Shown here: positions 1-9,803 of the stretch, in pieces
How the letters are laid out: each line of letters opens with the position of its first letter
How positions within the stretch are numbered: the first letter of the stretch is position 1
DNA from: Acrasis kona
Lineage: Eukaryota; Heterolobosea; Eutetramitea; Acrasida; Acrasidae
NCBI GenBank assembly: GCA_026419775.2
Contig: JAOPGA020001428.1
Location: 1 to 25,665 of the forward strand
DNA: 25,665 nt
Direction: 5' to 3'
Translations under genes and position numbers: made by a program
The notes under the pieces: model-generated
What the model was told of the DNA's origin: nothing
Database searches by the model: none
The model's input: the letters and a program-made list of their open reading frames with translations, nothing else

Positions 1-764
1 GGGTTAGAGGGGTAAAGGTTCTTTCTGCTGAGTTCCACATAGTTAGATGCTTAGACCTTGTTGAGATATTGTTTTGATCTAGTTGTGCATCTAGAGTAGA
101 AATGTGGAGGTTGGAGTCGAAGTATGGTGGATAGCTCTTCAATACAGGCAGGGTCAGACCACAGAGGATCATATAACAGTAGCACACCGACTGTGCATAG
201 AAGTCTGGACGTGTGAATGTCAGTGGTATTTTTATTGAGAGCAAGGAGTATGTGAGTGGAAGGGTTGTTCACAAGAGTATTGTCGCGGAGGTGGATCCCT
301 TCCATATAAAGCATGTTGCAAGCATTAACAAGATATGAGTTAATCATATTTGTTCTTGTAATGCGGCAACAAGACATGGTAGGGTGAACAGGGAGATTGT
401 TCTCTGATTGGATATCCAGGAAGCGCCGTTTTGTTGTAAGAGCAAGATGGGTATCAAGTCTAGTGTTAAGCGCCTTGTGTAAGCCAACAATCGCTTCAGT
501 GGTAAGAAGCAGGGATGGTTGACCTAGTCCATAACCACCTCTAGATGCAGGTGCAAATAGAAAGTGTTTACCCATGTGACGGTGTTTGATGTTGGATGAT
601 CTGATAAAATTGGACAATATCAGACTGTCTAGCCTATTCAATTGAGCATTGGTCCAACAGAAGTAGTCACCAGCATATGTTATCGTAGGGATAATAATAC
701 TGTTAACCGCAGTGATTAGTTGGTTGATGGGCAGTTGGTGTTGGTGTAGAAGAAAAATTCAATT
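1..764 (-). pseudogene. Non-LTR retrotransposon reverse transcriptase, C-terminal fragment
   Basis: Reading the minus strand from about 764 gives an open frame down to a TAA at 51-53. It contains the run NSIIIPTITYAGDYFCW, then LNRLDSLILSNF, then the glycine-rich RGGYGLGQPSLL. This order (P-T-x-x-Y-G/A near a Trp, a helix, then GGxGL) is what follows the catalytic palm of LINE-type reverse transcriptases, so this is the thumb and post-RT part. The catalytic F/YxDD is not in the window. Upstream, the frame ends at a TGA near 765. Downstream of the TAA, the same frame is open again to the window edge, so the stop may be an internal nonsense mutation. I infer a truncated, dead copy; the element family is unknown. 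Confidence 0.6.
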
Positions 765-779
765 GAATCCCTCTAGTAG

Positions 780-1207
780 AATACATGGACATAGTTTTTT
801 TATGTTTGTGAAGAAAAGTGAAGAGTTAACAGGTATAAGAAGCGTATGTATTTCAGCGCAAGAGTCCCGGACTTTGATTTCAACGCATTTTTACACAATA
901 AAAAGTGCCTCAACAATCCAAAGAAACAAGAAAATAATTCAAATAAGTGAATCCAAAGCAGACCCAATTATTATCAATGATGAATTATGCATGTTTGTAC
1001 CAAAAACACCAAACAAGCCACCAAGAGCAGTATTTCAAAAGATATAGGCCAAAGCAAAAAAGAAAGAAAAATTTCAACAAACAACTTTGACGCAAATGCC
1101 TGGTGCAGAAGTTATAAGAGCTGCTGATGTGAGTGCTGAGAAATGTCTTTAGGAATTTGGTTTTACTAGTCCTCCTAAGAACAATTTGGATGTATTAGAC
1201 TTTTAAT
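780..1207 (+). pseudogene. Degenerate coding remnant with in-frame stops
   Basis: One reading frame is open from about 712, is interrupted by TAG at 1045-1047 and by a second TAG near 1152, and finally ends with TAA TAA near 1203-1208. Between the stops the translation still looks protein-like: lysine-rich after the first stop, then QMPGAEVIRAADVSAEKCL, then EFGFTSPPKNNLDVLDF. I do not recognise it. Position among other transposon debris and the repeated stops suggest a decayed mobile-element gene. The first ~70 bases overlap the end of the reverse transcriptase fragment on the other strand. Confidence 0.35.
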
Positions 1208-1302
1208 AAATTCATTTATTGCAAACTGCTTGTATATCTTGATTTGATCCTTGGGATACATCCGCGGATTCATCACGGATGGGATAATNCGTCTTTACAA
1301 AA

Positions 1303-1359
1303 ATCCTATCCCATCCTACAATCCCAAGACAACCATAATTGCAGCGGATGGGATAGGAT
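1303..1359. repeat. Perfect 14-bp inverted repeat in a GGATGGGAT-rich patch
   Basis: ATCCTATCCCATCC at 1303-1316 is the exact reverse complement of GGATGGGATAGGAT at 1346-1359. Further copies of GGATGGGAT or ATCCCATCC occur at about 1277 and 1368, so 1255-1382 can fold back in several ways. The ambiguous base at 1289 lies in this patch, probably because the repeat assembled poorly. It lies directly upstream of the DDE transposase fragment and may be the remnant of a terminal or inserted short repeat element. Confidence 0.55.
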
Positions 1360-1386
1360 ATCTGGATTGATCCCATCCCTAAGGTG

Positions 1387-1570
1387 CTCTATAACCACAA
1401 ACCTGCGCAACATTCAAAATCCCTTTTTCATTGATCTTGTGACCGAGAACGTTGACCAGTACATTGTCATGAACTACATTATTGCAGAAATTCAATCAAA
1501 TGTATTTGCTAGGGGAGATTTTCTGGTTTTGGACAATGCGAAGGTACATTCCGGACTAGACACTTTCTAA
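1387..1570 (+). pseudogene. DDE transposase fragment (IS630/Tc1/pogo-like)
   Basis: The open frame reads ENVDQYIVMNYIIAEIQ, then ARGDFLVLDNAKVH, then SGLDTF and a TAA. The pattern of an 'xVxxxxFxxFL' helix followed by GDxLVxDNAxxH matches the strand carrying the second catalytic Asp in DDE_3-type transposases of the IS630/Tc1/pogo group. The first Asp region and the downstream P-x-Y-S-P-x-L-N-P-I-E block are not visible, so only the middle of the catalytic core survives. The start codon of the longer frame at 1244 lies in the repeat patch and is not meaningful. Function is lost in this copy. Confidence 0.5.
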
Positions 1571-1875
1571 CTATCAGCCGACTACTAAATTTTCAAAGCT
1601 GGGACTTAATAACCACTACATCACCGACATTAGTCCTTCATCCTCACTTCTTTTCAACATTGTTTGCAAAGGTGAAGTTCCACACTCCTCTGTTTGTAGT
1701 GCTGTTTCCAACTACCTTCTGTCTACCATCTTTAACTCCTCTGATTACAAATATAATATTCTCCATGATGAATATAATATCAAAGCCAGAGTCGACACCA
1801 ATCTTATGTCGCGACCAAGACAGATCTTCCTCCTCCGTCTCCGTTCCAATCAACTCTGTACTCTCTATAGAATAA
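1560..1875 (+). pseudogene. Open frame without a start, possible transposon tail
   Basis: After a TAG at 1557-1559, a frame is open for about 105 codons to the TAA at 1873-1875. It includes SSSLLFNIVCKGEVPHSSVC and, near the end, RPRQIFLLRLRSNQLCTLYR. The arginine and leucine spacing at the end resembles the RLRTGH-type segment in C-terminal parts of some non-LTR elements, but this is a weak likeness. There is no plausible initiator. Following sequence to 1998 is AT-rich with no gene. It could equally be chance. Confidence 0.25.
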
Positions 1876-1998
1876 ATTAAATAAGAATATTTTTATAGAA
1901 TAAGGTGTCCATTGTCTCAAATCAAAATTGTACAGAAGTATAGACACTTTTCAAAGATTGCAATCAAACCAGTATTGGAATTAGTATCAATATAAAGT

Positions 1999-3249
1999 TT
2001 ATTGTAATTTTATCCAGGACCCTTGTACTAAATGCTCTAGACCTTCTTTACAAAATACAATATTAAAACACTGGGACAACATTTTGGCCTTTATATCAAA
2101 ATCAACACCAATTACCACACTTCCATTCCTACTCATTCCATCCAAATCAGGCATGCCATTCACTTCAAGCAAATAAGGTCTCAAATCCTCGTCAAACAAT
2201 ACATCAAAACCCAATAACTCAAAACATTTTTCCTTTACTTTCGCATAAGAGTGGCCAAGTTTTGATTCATGATGTGCAAACTTATCGGAGAAGATGGTTT
2301 TGTTGACTGCACCCCTCACCAAATCATACAATTTGTCATACTTGAAACAAATTTCAGATGAAAGAAGCTTAAAGCTTTTGTTACCATAATATCCATGGCA
2401 GTTGTTAACATCACCTACACCAATTTTATTATCCCTCATTTTTTTATTGTTGATAGAGTTATTAGTGATGTGAATGAATGGATTATTAAGAGTCGAAAGA
2501 TGGTTAGAATAAGATTCACTTGCACTCCTCACAATGCCATCATCAAACAAAAAAATGCAATTATTTTTTAAAAGTACATAGAGACGCATATCAACCTTTT
2601 TATTATTCAATAGAAGAGGCTTATCGATATATTGACACACAACAGTCTTCTTCAACTTTACATCGTTTGCTGGTAGAGAGCATGTTGTATCATGTTGTAT
2701 TTTGTAATCATCAAGAACTTGTTCGCGGGTAAGCACTCGGACATTTTCTCCTCCGCCTTTGGCATTGGGCTTCATTATCCATAGAAAACCATTTTCGTCA
2801 AAATTTTTAAATTCATTATATTGCTTTGGGAAGACAAAGGACTTTGGTAAGTAATTAAAATCGGTTGATAAATTTTCACTTAACAGATTTTTATGCGTTA
2901 ATTGATGGCTGTTGGGAAAATGATTAACAACACTTTTTGTAGATATTGGGTAGTTGGGATAGCATGTTGTCCAGTGCAACGTCGTGTGAATTTTGGCAAG
3001 TTGAGCCCTGCTCAGCTTCCTAATAACAAAATGATTTTCCTCAAGTGTGCGTCGCAACACCGTAAATGGTTGCTGCTCTTGTGTCCTAGGGTCAAGATAG
3101 TAGGTTAATGTATCGTCCGTGAAAACAACTGGGTCGTCAATGGTGTGATCGTATCGACATTCTTCAGCAAAAGGGCATGGAATATTTTGGACAATGTATC
3201 TACACTTGACGGGTTGAGCGTGTCTGGGTTCTACTTGTTTAAATTTCAT
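1999..3249 (-). CDS. CCCH zinc finger plus tubulin-tyrosine-ligase-like (TTL) domain protein
   Basis: This is a single-exon protein of 416 aa. Residues 16-35 form a textbook CCCH finger with spacing C16-x8-C25-x5-C31-x3-H35. Such fingers usually bind RNA. The rest is a TTL-type ATP-grasp ligase: NHFPNSHQLTHKNLL (start of the TTL fold), WIMKPNAKGGGENVRV (nucleotide-binding strand with Gly-rich loop), KKVDMRLYVLL (the conserved D-x-R), FLFDDGIVR, FIHITNNSIN and LLEVNGMPDL (metal/ATP-binding E and N). Family members add Tyr, Glu or Gly to tubulin or other proteins. All core motifs are present, so it should be active, but the finger makes a tubulin-only role uncertain. The start at 3249 lies just before the finger. 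A zinc-finger/TTL fusion is not a usual TTLL architecture. Confidence 0.85.
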   Translation of the reverse strand: MKFKQVEPRHAQPVKCRYIVQNIPCPFAEECRYDHTIDDPVVFTDDTLTYYLDPRTQEQQPFTVLRRTLEENHFVIRKLSRAQLAKIHTTLHWTTCYPNYPISTKSVVNHFPNSHQLTHKNLLSENLSTDFNYLPKSFVFPKQYNEFKNFDENGFLWIMKPNAKGGGENVRVLTREQVLDDYKIQHDTTCSLPANDVKLKKTVVCQYIDKPLLLNNKKVDMRLYVLLKNNCIFLFDDGIVRSASESYSNHLSTLNNPFIHITNNSINNKKMRDNKIGVGDVNNCHGYYGNKSFKLLSSEICFKYDKLYDLVRGAVNKTIFSDKFAHHESKLGHSYAKVKEKCFELLGFDVLFDEDLRPYLLEVNGMPDLDGMSRNGSVVIGVDFDIKAKMLSQCFNIVFCKEGLEHLVQGSWIKLQ

Positions 3250-3350
3250 AATGACTCGATTGACAATTACAATTAAAATTCACACAAACCAATGAACAAG
3301 ATAAAGCAACGCAAGATCAAGAAACAGCAAGTCGTTGTTAACAATAAAAT

Positions 3351-4609
3351 TTATGATAATTTAAATGTTGTGACCAATTCATCATAGCTTTTCGGATTGT
3401 TGCTTCTTTTGTATTTGCCCATTCGCAGTTTCAGGGTTTTCTCTATTTTTGGTCTTCCTCGACGCGAGGGATCTTTGTTTGAAGCATGTGATGATTCGAC
3501 AGGTGGTTCGGGCGAAGGTGAAGCTGATGGTGCCGTGGGTCGATCTAATTGATTGACGCCCACTTTTTGCATTATGGGAGGTAGTATCGGCGACAACAAG
3601 GGCGCCTGCGATGAGACATGAATCTGAGGAATGGTATTGCTTCTTATATTCCGAGGGGATAGAGTTGGTGGCGCATGTGTTGCTGTATCGTTTATTAAAG
3701 TACAAGGTGATGCAGAAGGCATGCTTGAAGATGTGTGTTGGCTAGGATTAGGATATGTATGATTTCTTGTTAAAAATGGAGGCACTGGTTGTGCCGACGG
3801 TTGACTTTGAATCATTGTTAATGATTGACTTCTCCTCGAGTCAACCGTCGATTGTTCCTTGTGTATATGTTGTTGTTGGTGTTGTCGCGTGGCATCAAGA
3901 TTGGGTATACATAGTTCAGGGTTCCGCCATTCGGACGTATGAGGATTGTAAGGTGGTAGTGGACGTTGAGGGTCAAACATTCTAGCTTGAATCTGAACGA
4001 GCGCGATGGAAACTGTTACAACCTCCGTCACTGTTAAACTTCCAGTCATGACGGCAAATTCATCATAATTCACACAGGTCACCCTGTGCGTATCTTCATA
4101 ATAGAGGACTTTATCTAATAGCCTTGTATTCTGTATTACTTGCCTCGCCTCCCAGTATGAGATGGCTCTATTCAAGTCTCCTGTGATGTTTCTGTAACCT
4201 GAAAACGAAAGATTTAGAAGCGACGATTAAAGAATAACTCACAATAAACTACCGAATATATAAACGAATACATGTTCTCGAAAATTGTACCAACATCATC
4301 AAGAGGATACATGAACTTCTCGAGTTCAAAGAAGTCTTCTATTGCACCTACATGAAGATAAATGTAAAAATCTTCGTTGACTTTTCGAGTGAAACCCTCT
4401 ATCGTCCAGACTCGCGTGCTTTCAACGAGACGGATTGGTTGCGTCGTCCTGTTGTTGTTGCTGTTGGTTTGAGGTTCTAAAGTATGTTTGTTCTGCTGGC
4501 ATGTTGTATTAAAACTGATAAGTATCTCTGCGGCTTCTTCCTCTATACCCTCCATTTTGTGGTTGATTCTGCGAGACAAGAAACATGAGGAGGTAATTTT
4601 AGTGCATAC
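3351..4609 (-). CDS. Hypothetical protein with Pro/Ser/Gln-rich middle and AT-hook-like C terminus
   Basis: The coding sequence starts at ATG 4555 (MEGIEEEAAE), runs to 4243, then skips a 44-nt intron (4199-4242, GTGAGT...TTTTCAG) and resumes 4198-3351, giving 386 aa. The junction restores the frame as FIYSVVYC-YRNITGDLNRA. A probable 41-nt intron in the 5' leader lies at 4569-4609 (GTATGC...CTCGCAG). About residues 45-170 look folded (IEGFTRKVNEDFYIYLHVGA, EARQVIQNTRLLDKVLYYED). The middle is rich in Gln, Ser and Pro and likely disordered. Near the C terminus, RRGRPKIEKTLKLR resembles an AT-hook (R-G-R-P core), which would bind the minor groove of AT-rich DNA. I do not recognise the N-terminal region; its tandem DxxR-like residues are not diagnostic. 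A chromatin or transcription role is inference only. Confidence 0.7.
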
Positions 4610-4695
4610 CTAAATATCGAATTGACCAATCCGGGAATCAAGGAAACTCCCAAGGGAAGGGGAATAATTAAGTCGCCATGTTAGTCTAAGCCGCT

Positions 4696-4841
4696 TCAAT
4701 CAACTTTGAAAGTGATTGGTGCAAATGCCCAATGATCATTCGTCAAAGGTCTTACACAACCATAAAAGCAAGGTCCTGCATCCGTCATGTACCGGGCAGA
4801 TCCATGATTGTATCGTCAATATCAAACAAAAGGAACACATC
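4696..4841 (-). pseudogene. Possible HAD-family phosphatase motif remnant
   Basis: The gap between 4610 and 4947 has no intact gene. On the minus strand, 4841-4785 reads DVFLLFDIDDTIMDLPGT and then stops at TGA. The hhhhDxDxT signature is motif I of haloacid-dehalogenase phosphatases such as phosphomannomutase. A shifted frame then gives a 30-codon ORF (MTDAGPCFYG..., 4788-4696). No further HAD motifs follow. It may be a broken gene piece or chance. Confidence 0.22.
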
Positions 4842-4947
4842 TTAATATGTTAGCGCGTAGTTAATATGGACTGATGATGACGTGTAATGATTCTAACCAC
4901 AAGAACATGTTGAGAACAATATTATTATAAGATTACATTATATTTAT

Positions 4948-6324
4948 TTATAACACAGTCACACCAAGACCCGAACTTCCGTCCATGTGGCCCAACTTCC
5001 CAGCATCCTCGCATACCTGCCTACAAATTGGACAAGTCATGCTACTTGTACTAAACCAAGAGCTGATGCATTCCTCGCAAAAAATGTGTTCGCATTGAAG
5101 TTTGACTGGCTTTGTGAATTCTTCGTAACAAATGCTGCAGTTAGGGTTTCCAAGTTCCAATACATGTTCGCGAGTTGCATACACTCCATATTGCTGACAG
5201 TGTTATTTTAATCAATAAAGAAAGTACATACTGCTGAGGAACGGAACAATGATGTAAATGCCAAACTAAATTCTGTGAATAATTCATAAAATACTTTTGC
5301 TTCAAAATTTTAGTTAAAATGAAAAAGTCTAAACGTACCTTTGTATGCTCCATATAAAGTCATGACGAAGATGACAAAAATCAGGTGATAATGGGCGCTG
5401 ACGTAGCGGAACCATATTGGTATGGGTAACAGCGAACGGTATAACCTGAACGTAGTCTCCGTAGTAGCATATAGTCTTGATCTTGTTAAATTGTTCAAGA
5501 AGAGTGGCGTGAATATGAGGAGGACACACTTGACCACCATACAGGCTGCATTCATGATTGTATCTGGAGGAATTTAATCACTAATATGGGCGTCGTGCAC
5601 TTACCAACAATGACTATTGTGAACAAAGAGTCCCAAAGACTTGCGGATATTACTACTGTTGAGCTCGCCAAGAATCCCATGTACAGCCAAAGTTCATATC
5701 GGATAAACATAAATACAACAAGGCAAGACTGAAGGCTCAATAAAAGGATGACAAATAAAGCCATAATTATAGATCTTGACTCCTTTTGTGACACTAGACC
5801 TTTTATACGCTCGTTTGCTCCATACAGCATGTACATGCACCAGAAAAATACTGCAATGCCTAATAAAGATTAGAAATGTTGATGAAAAGCTATATATTAC
5901 CAACAAAATGGTCATAAAAAAATAAGAGCGCGGGAAATACAATCAAAGGAATAATTTTCCAGGCTAGTTTGGTAACATTTTGATAGTCTGAAGGAGTTGC
6001 TTGTTCACTATTGTCTGTGGGAGGCTGCTGATTGTTTTCGTTGTCTACTAACCCAACGTCGTCGTTCTCCTCAACCCGTGCTTCTTCACTAGAGACCACC
6101 GGTACTGCAGGAATTGGTCCAAGTTGTTGTATTAGCCGCATAAGTGTCTGATTTAAACGCATTCTTTGTTGCTCTACAAGATTAGTTGACGCATCTGTAC
6201 TTGGTTGTGGCACGTCAGGCTCAACAGCAGGCGCTGTTGGATTCTCTGGTTCTACTTGCAGGTGAACATCGTGAGTGACCTCCGGGTTTGTCTGCCCATC
6301 AAGAGGGTTGTTTGTTGATGACAT
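4948..6324 (-). CDS. RNFT1/2-like RING finger transmembrane E3 ubiquitin ligase
   Basis: Five exons join perfectly in frame: 6324-5901, 5859-5605, 5563-5339, 5272-5232 and 5193-4948, giving 396 aa. The introns are 41, 41, 66 and 38 nt, all GT-AG. The N-terminal ~140 residues are polar and likely disordered. Then come about five to six hydrophobic helices (for example IIPLIVFPALLFFYDHF, SIIMALFVILLLSLQSCLVV, FIRYELWLYMGFLASSTVV). A conserved QYGVYAT linker leads to a C-terminal C3HC4 RING: CSIC, then C-EHIFCEEC, then CPIC. This order (disordered N terminus, multipass membrane region, RING near the C terminus) matches RNFT1/RNFT2, ER membrane E3 ligases linked to ER-associated degradation. ATG 6324 (MSSTNNPLDG) is the first ATG in frame; a longer version would need a TTG start. 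Confidence 0.87.
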
Positions 6325-6512
6325 TGAGGAGAAAGATTCAAACTTCGAACTTGAACAATATTGTAAATATTTACCGGAATTTTGCAAAAAGCCAAAAATA
6401 CAAATGACACGTTTATCAATACAAAAAGTTGTTTCTTCTAAACATCAAGGTCCTTTCATTAGAGTATTGTGATGTATTTTGCAAAGAAGGTACAGTATGG
6501 CAAATAGACCAT

Positions 6513-7082
6513 CTAAAGCAATGTACGTGTATTTTTAAACTCATATATTATGACTTTGTGCGTTTCACCATGTGCAGTTATCGCTTTTGTAGATTCTCGC
6601 TGATCAGTTGGATTTAATTTCTCTGCAACTCTTCTACTTGCAATGTTTCCTTGTGCACAATGTAACTCCACCGTTTTTAATCTTAACTGCTCAAAGGCGA
6701 CCAAGTCCATAACCTCTTTTGTTGACGTAGTAGTGATGCCCTTCCCACAAAATTCCTCCGCCATCCAGTAACCAATCTCCCCACTCATAGTCTCGTAATT
6801 TATCCTCAATACACCAATCACTCCAGCAATGCAACCACTAACTTTTATTGAAAAATTTATAATATTGGGGAGACCACCTCCTTTAAACTTTTCTATTTCG
6901 TTCACACAATTTGAGACAAAACTTCTGGTCAAATTCTCATCATCGCCATGTAGATGTGGTAGCCAAAATGTTAGAAAATCCTTGTTCGCTTTTATCAAAG
7001 AATGTAATTCATCAGTTATTTCGTTTGTGAAAGGCTCCAAGGTCCAACCAAGGTCCTTTCTCTGCAAGGGTATGGCAAGCAT
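6513..7082 (-). CDS. GNAT-family N-acetyltransferase (RimJ/RimL type)
   Basis: A single-exon 189-aa protein. Family features in order: an N-terminal L-x-P-F-T-x-E-I strand, FLTFWLPHLHG, VSGCIAGVIGVLRIN (central strand), GEIGYWMAEEFCGKGITTTS (the acetyl-CoA pyrophosphate loop, Q/R-x-x-G-x-G/A variant, seen here as EEFCGKGITT) and LHCAQGNIASRRVAEKLN (the helix with N-x-A-S that closes the active site). RimJ/RimL enzymes acetylate N-terminal amines of ribosomal proteins or similar substrates; the substrate here is unknown. It is transcribed away from the carboxypeptidase gene, and the 311 bases between them (7083-7393) hold the two promoters. I see no other feature there beyond AT-rich tracts and an ATATAAAG run at about 7191. 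Confidence 0.85.
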   Translation of the reverse strand: MLAIPLQRKDLGWTLEPFTNEITDELHSLIKANKDFLTFWLPHLHGDDENLTRSFVSNCVNEIEKFKGGGLPNIINFSIKVSGCIAGVIGVLRINYETMSGEIGYWMAEEFCGKGITTTSTKEVMDLVAFEQLRLKTVELHCAQGNIASRRVAEKLNPTDQRESTKAITAHGETHKVIIYEFKNTRTLL

Positions 7083-7393
7083 TAAAATCGGTCAACTATT
7101 GGATGTTTTGTAATATCCCTTTGAGCGCCTGTAGAGTGACGTATTGGTAATATAAAATTGATTGAAACTTCACACACCATCACAGCAGTATATAAAGAGT
7201 AGATTGAAACCAAAATAAATTTTGGTATCGCAAAACATTCTGACAACATCATACTAACGCTTGATCACTTGTTCTACTTCTACTAGTAGAACTTAAGCGG
7301 ATATCTCGATTGTTGTTTCCAACTCATCACAGTAATTACAAAAAATATTACAAGATGTGATAGTTCATTGATTTCTTAAACTTATTGAAAAGG

Positions 7394-9611
7394 ATGGTTG
7401 TGGGGAGGTGCTGCAACAGCATGAGACGATTAATTATACTCTCTTTTATTTTGTTACCCTTCGTATCAACTCAGTCGGATTCAGTGGAGAGACTACCTGG
7501 ATTTGATGGTCCCTTAAAAGAGAAACAGTATGCAGGACATATCACCGTGAACCAAACATATAATTCAAACTTGTTTTACTGGTTCTTCGAGCACATTGAT
7601 GGAAAAAGCGACTCTGTGCCGCTTATACTTTGGTTGAACGGCGGGCCTGGTAAAACCTTCTGTATCACTGTACACTAACACTTTTAAAGGATGTTCATCA
7701 ATGACTGGTCTTTTTGGCGAGCTAGGTCCATACAAATTTAGTGGGGATAATACGCTCGTAGAGAATCCGTATGGTTGGAATAGAGTAGGGCATTTGATCT
7801 TTATTGATCAACCTGTCGGCGTTGGACTTAGCACAACGAGCGATGGAGGTTACGCTACAAATGAAGATATAGTATCAGATCAGCTGTACCAGTGCTTAGT
7901 AGGATTTTTCAAACTTCACCCAGAATACTCAAAGTCAAAAATGATCTTGAGTGGCGAGAGCTATGCTGGAAAATATATACCCGCCCTAACTCAGAGAATT
8001 CTTGCTGCGAACAAAGACCCAAAGCAAGTACACATTGACTTGTTTGGAATAGCGATTGGAGACGGGCTTGTGGACGGACTCATACAGAGACTCATCAAAC
8101 CCAATCAAGTGTACTGGTCAGGTATCATGGGTTACCAACAATTACAAAACATCAAACCCATACAGTCGGCTTGCATTCGTTACATTCAGAACGGTCAAAC
8201 CACCGAGGAAGGCTCTCCATGTGAAAAGTTACAAGAGTACATAAGTACGGTTGCAGGACCTGGCTTAAACACTTTGGATCTTCGAATCTTCTCTCCCACC
8301 TACAATGCTACAGCTCAAGTTAATTATTTAAATAGACCTGACATTCAGAGCTTGCTACATTTAAAGTCAAGGACAGTATACGAGTCATGCAGTGATGTCG
8401 TGTACAAATATCTCCGCGAAGACATTCTAGTGTCCTACAAACATTTGATTAGAAAGTTTGTTGTGGACGATGGAATCAAAACGCTTCTGTACAATGGAAA
8501 CTTTGATCTACAAGACGGTCCATACGGAACGGAGCAATACCTTTTATCACTAAAAATCGTAAGTCCGTCAAAACTTCATTTATTAAAAATCGACAGCCTG
8601 GATTTAAACAAGAACCTAGAGTATGCAAACAAATCTCAACAACAACTTTTTAACATTTTAAGGACTTGTGGGTTGTGAATGGAAAAACTTCCGGATATGT
8701 TACCACTGTTGGGAAACTTACGTTTTTGAGCGTGTCGGGTGCTGGTCACTTTTTACCTGCAGATCAACCAATTAACGCCCTGGAGATGATGCGCACCTTC
8801 ATCAACGAACAAGCATTCTGCGATCCGCTCAAAGAATTCCAATTTGACAATAACAAGGCTTCAAGATCATGTAGAGTAACTCAGGACTTGTGTAGAATCA
8901 ACAATTGCAACCAAAAAGGCGACTGCGATCCAAACACTGGAACATGTAACTGCGACGATGATGTGACCGTAAGTGAGATGATGAAAATGATGAAACTAAC
9001 ATTTTATTTAGGGACCTGATTGTTCTCATAAATTGTTCAGGGTCAGCAACAGCAAACACATTGACATGAATCGTGACATTGCTCAGAGGGATTGGGTCTA
9101 CTACAAGGCGACGGCACCTCAAAGTGATTCATTCTCCATCTTTTTGAACGTAACTCAGAAGGGTGTTGGAGTGCCATTTGAAGGAGATGATGAGTCGTTT
9201 GATACTGTGATTGGAGGCGGCATCGGAGGGATCAACCAACCGCGCACTGGTCTTTGTGTGTTTGCTTCTAGTAAAGCTTTACCGACGGAAGACAATTATG
9301 ATTTGATTCGTTGTGTGGATGGACTCAAGCCAGTCGTTCTTAGATCTATTGTTCATGTTAATGCTTCTTCTTATCCTGAATATTACTTTGCAATCTTTAA
9401 CGCTCATCCTTACCAAGTGTCATACTCCATGACATTCTCAACTGAAAAAGTTATTGTCCGACCCTCCTTTGTTGAGGAAGTTTTTGTTAGCAAAGAGTTT
9501 TGGATACCCATGGGAGTGAGCCTTGGTGTTATTGTTTTGTTGTGTCTGCTGTGTATTTATTTGTTGGTGCTGGTTCGAAGAAAGTCAAGCAAGTATACTG
9601 GTCTAAATTAG
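7394..9611 (+). CDS. Serine carboxypeptidase (S10), type I membrane form with EGF-like module
   Basis: Exons 7394-7649, 7690-8558, 8597-8620, 8663-8968 and 9012-9611 join in frame to 684 aa. Introns are 40, 38, 42 and 43 nt. An N-terminal signal peptide ([18 protein letters not shown]) is followed by the S10 fold: [14 protein letters not shown] (oxyanion hole, completed only after splicing intron 1), [12 protein letters not shown] (catalytic Ser), [11 protein letters not shown] (catalytic Asp region) and [11 protein letters not shown] (catalytic His). Then comes a Cys-rich EGF-like module ([30 protein letters not shown]), a ~150-residue lumenal domain and one membrane helix near the C terminus ([20 protein letters not shown]) with a short basic tail. 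Such enzymes remove C-terminal residues in lysosome, Golgi or at the surface. The membrane anchor is reminiscent of fungal Kex1, but the EGF module is not. Exon 3 is a 24-nt microexon. ATG 7394 is the first in-frame ATG. Confidence 0.92.
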
Positions 9612-9803
9612 ATTGTTTGTAAATTTGTAATACTAATAAATTTAACATGTATGGCATCAACGCCGTTTGATTTCTATTTGCAATTAATTGTACATATTGA
9701 ATGGTGGAATCTTCTTTTTTGTAGTGAGGACTTGGAAATTCTCCTTTTAGAGTTATTTGTAAATGTTGAGCGTGAGAGAATTGAAATATTATTAAATACA
9801 CAA

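Noticed and set aside
1-18. Telomere-like GGGTTAGAGGGG at the left edge
   Set aside because: Only one imperfect unit, continuous with a retrotransposon frame; no tandem TTAGGG repeats.
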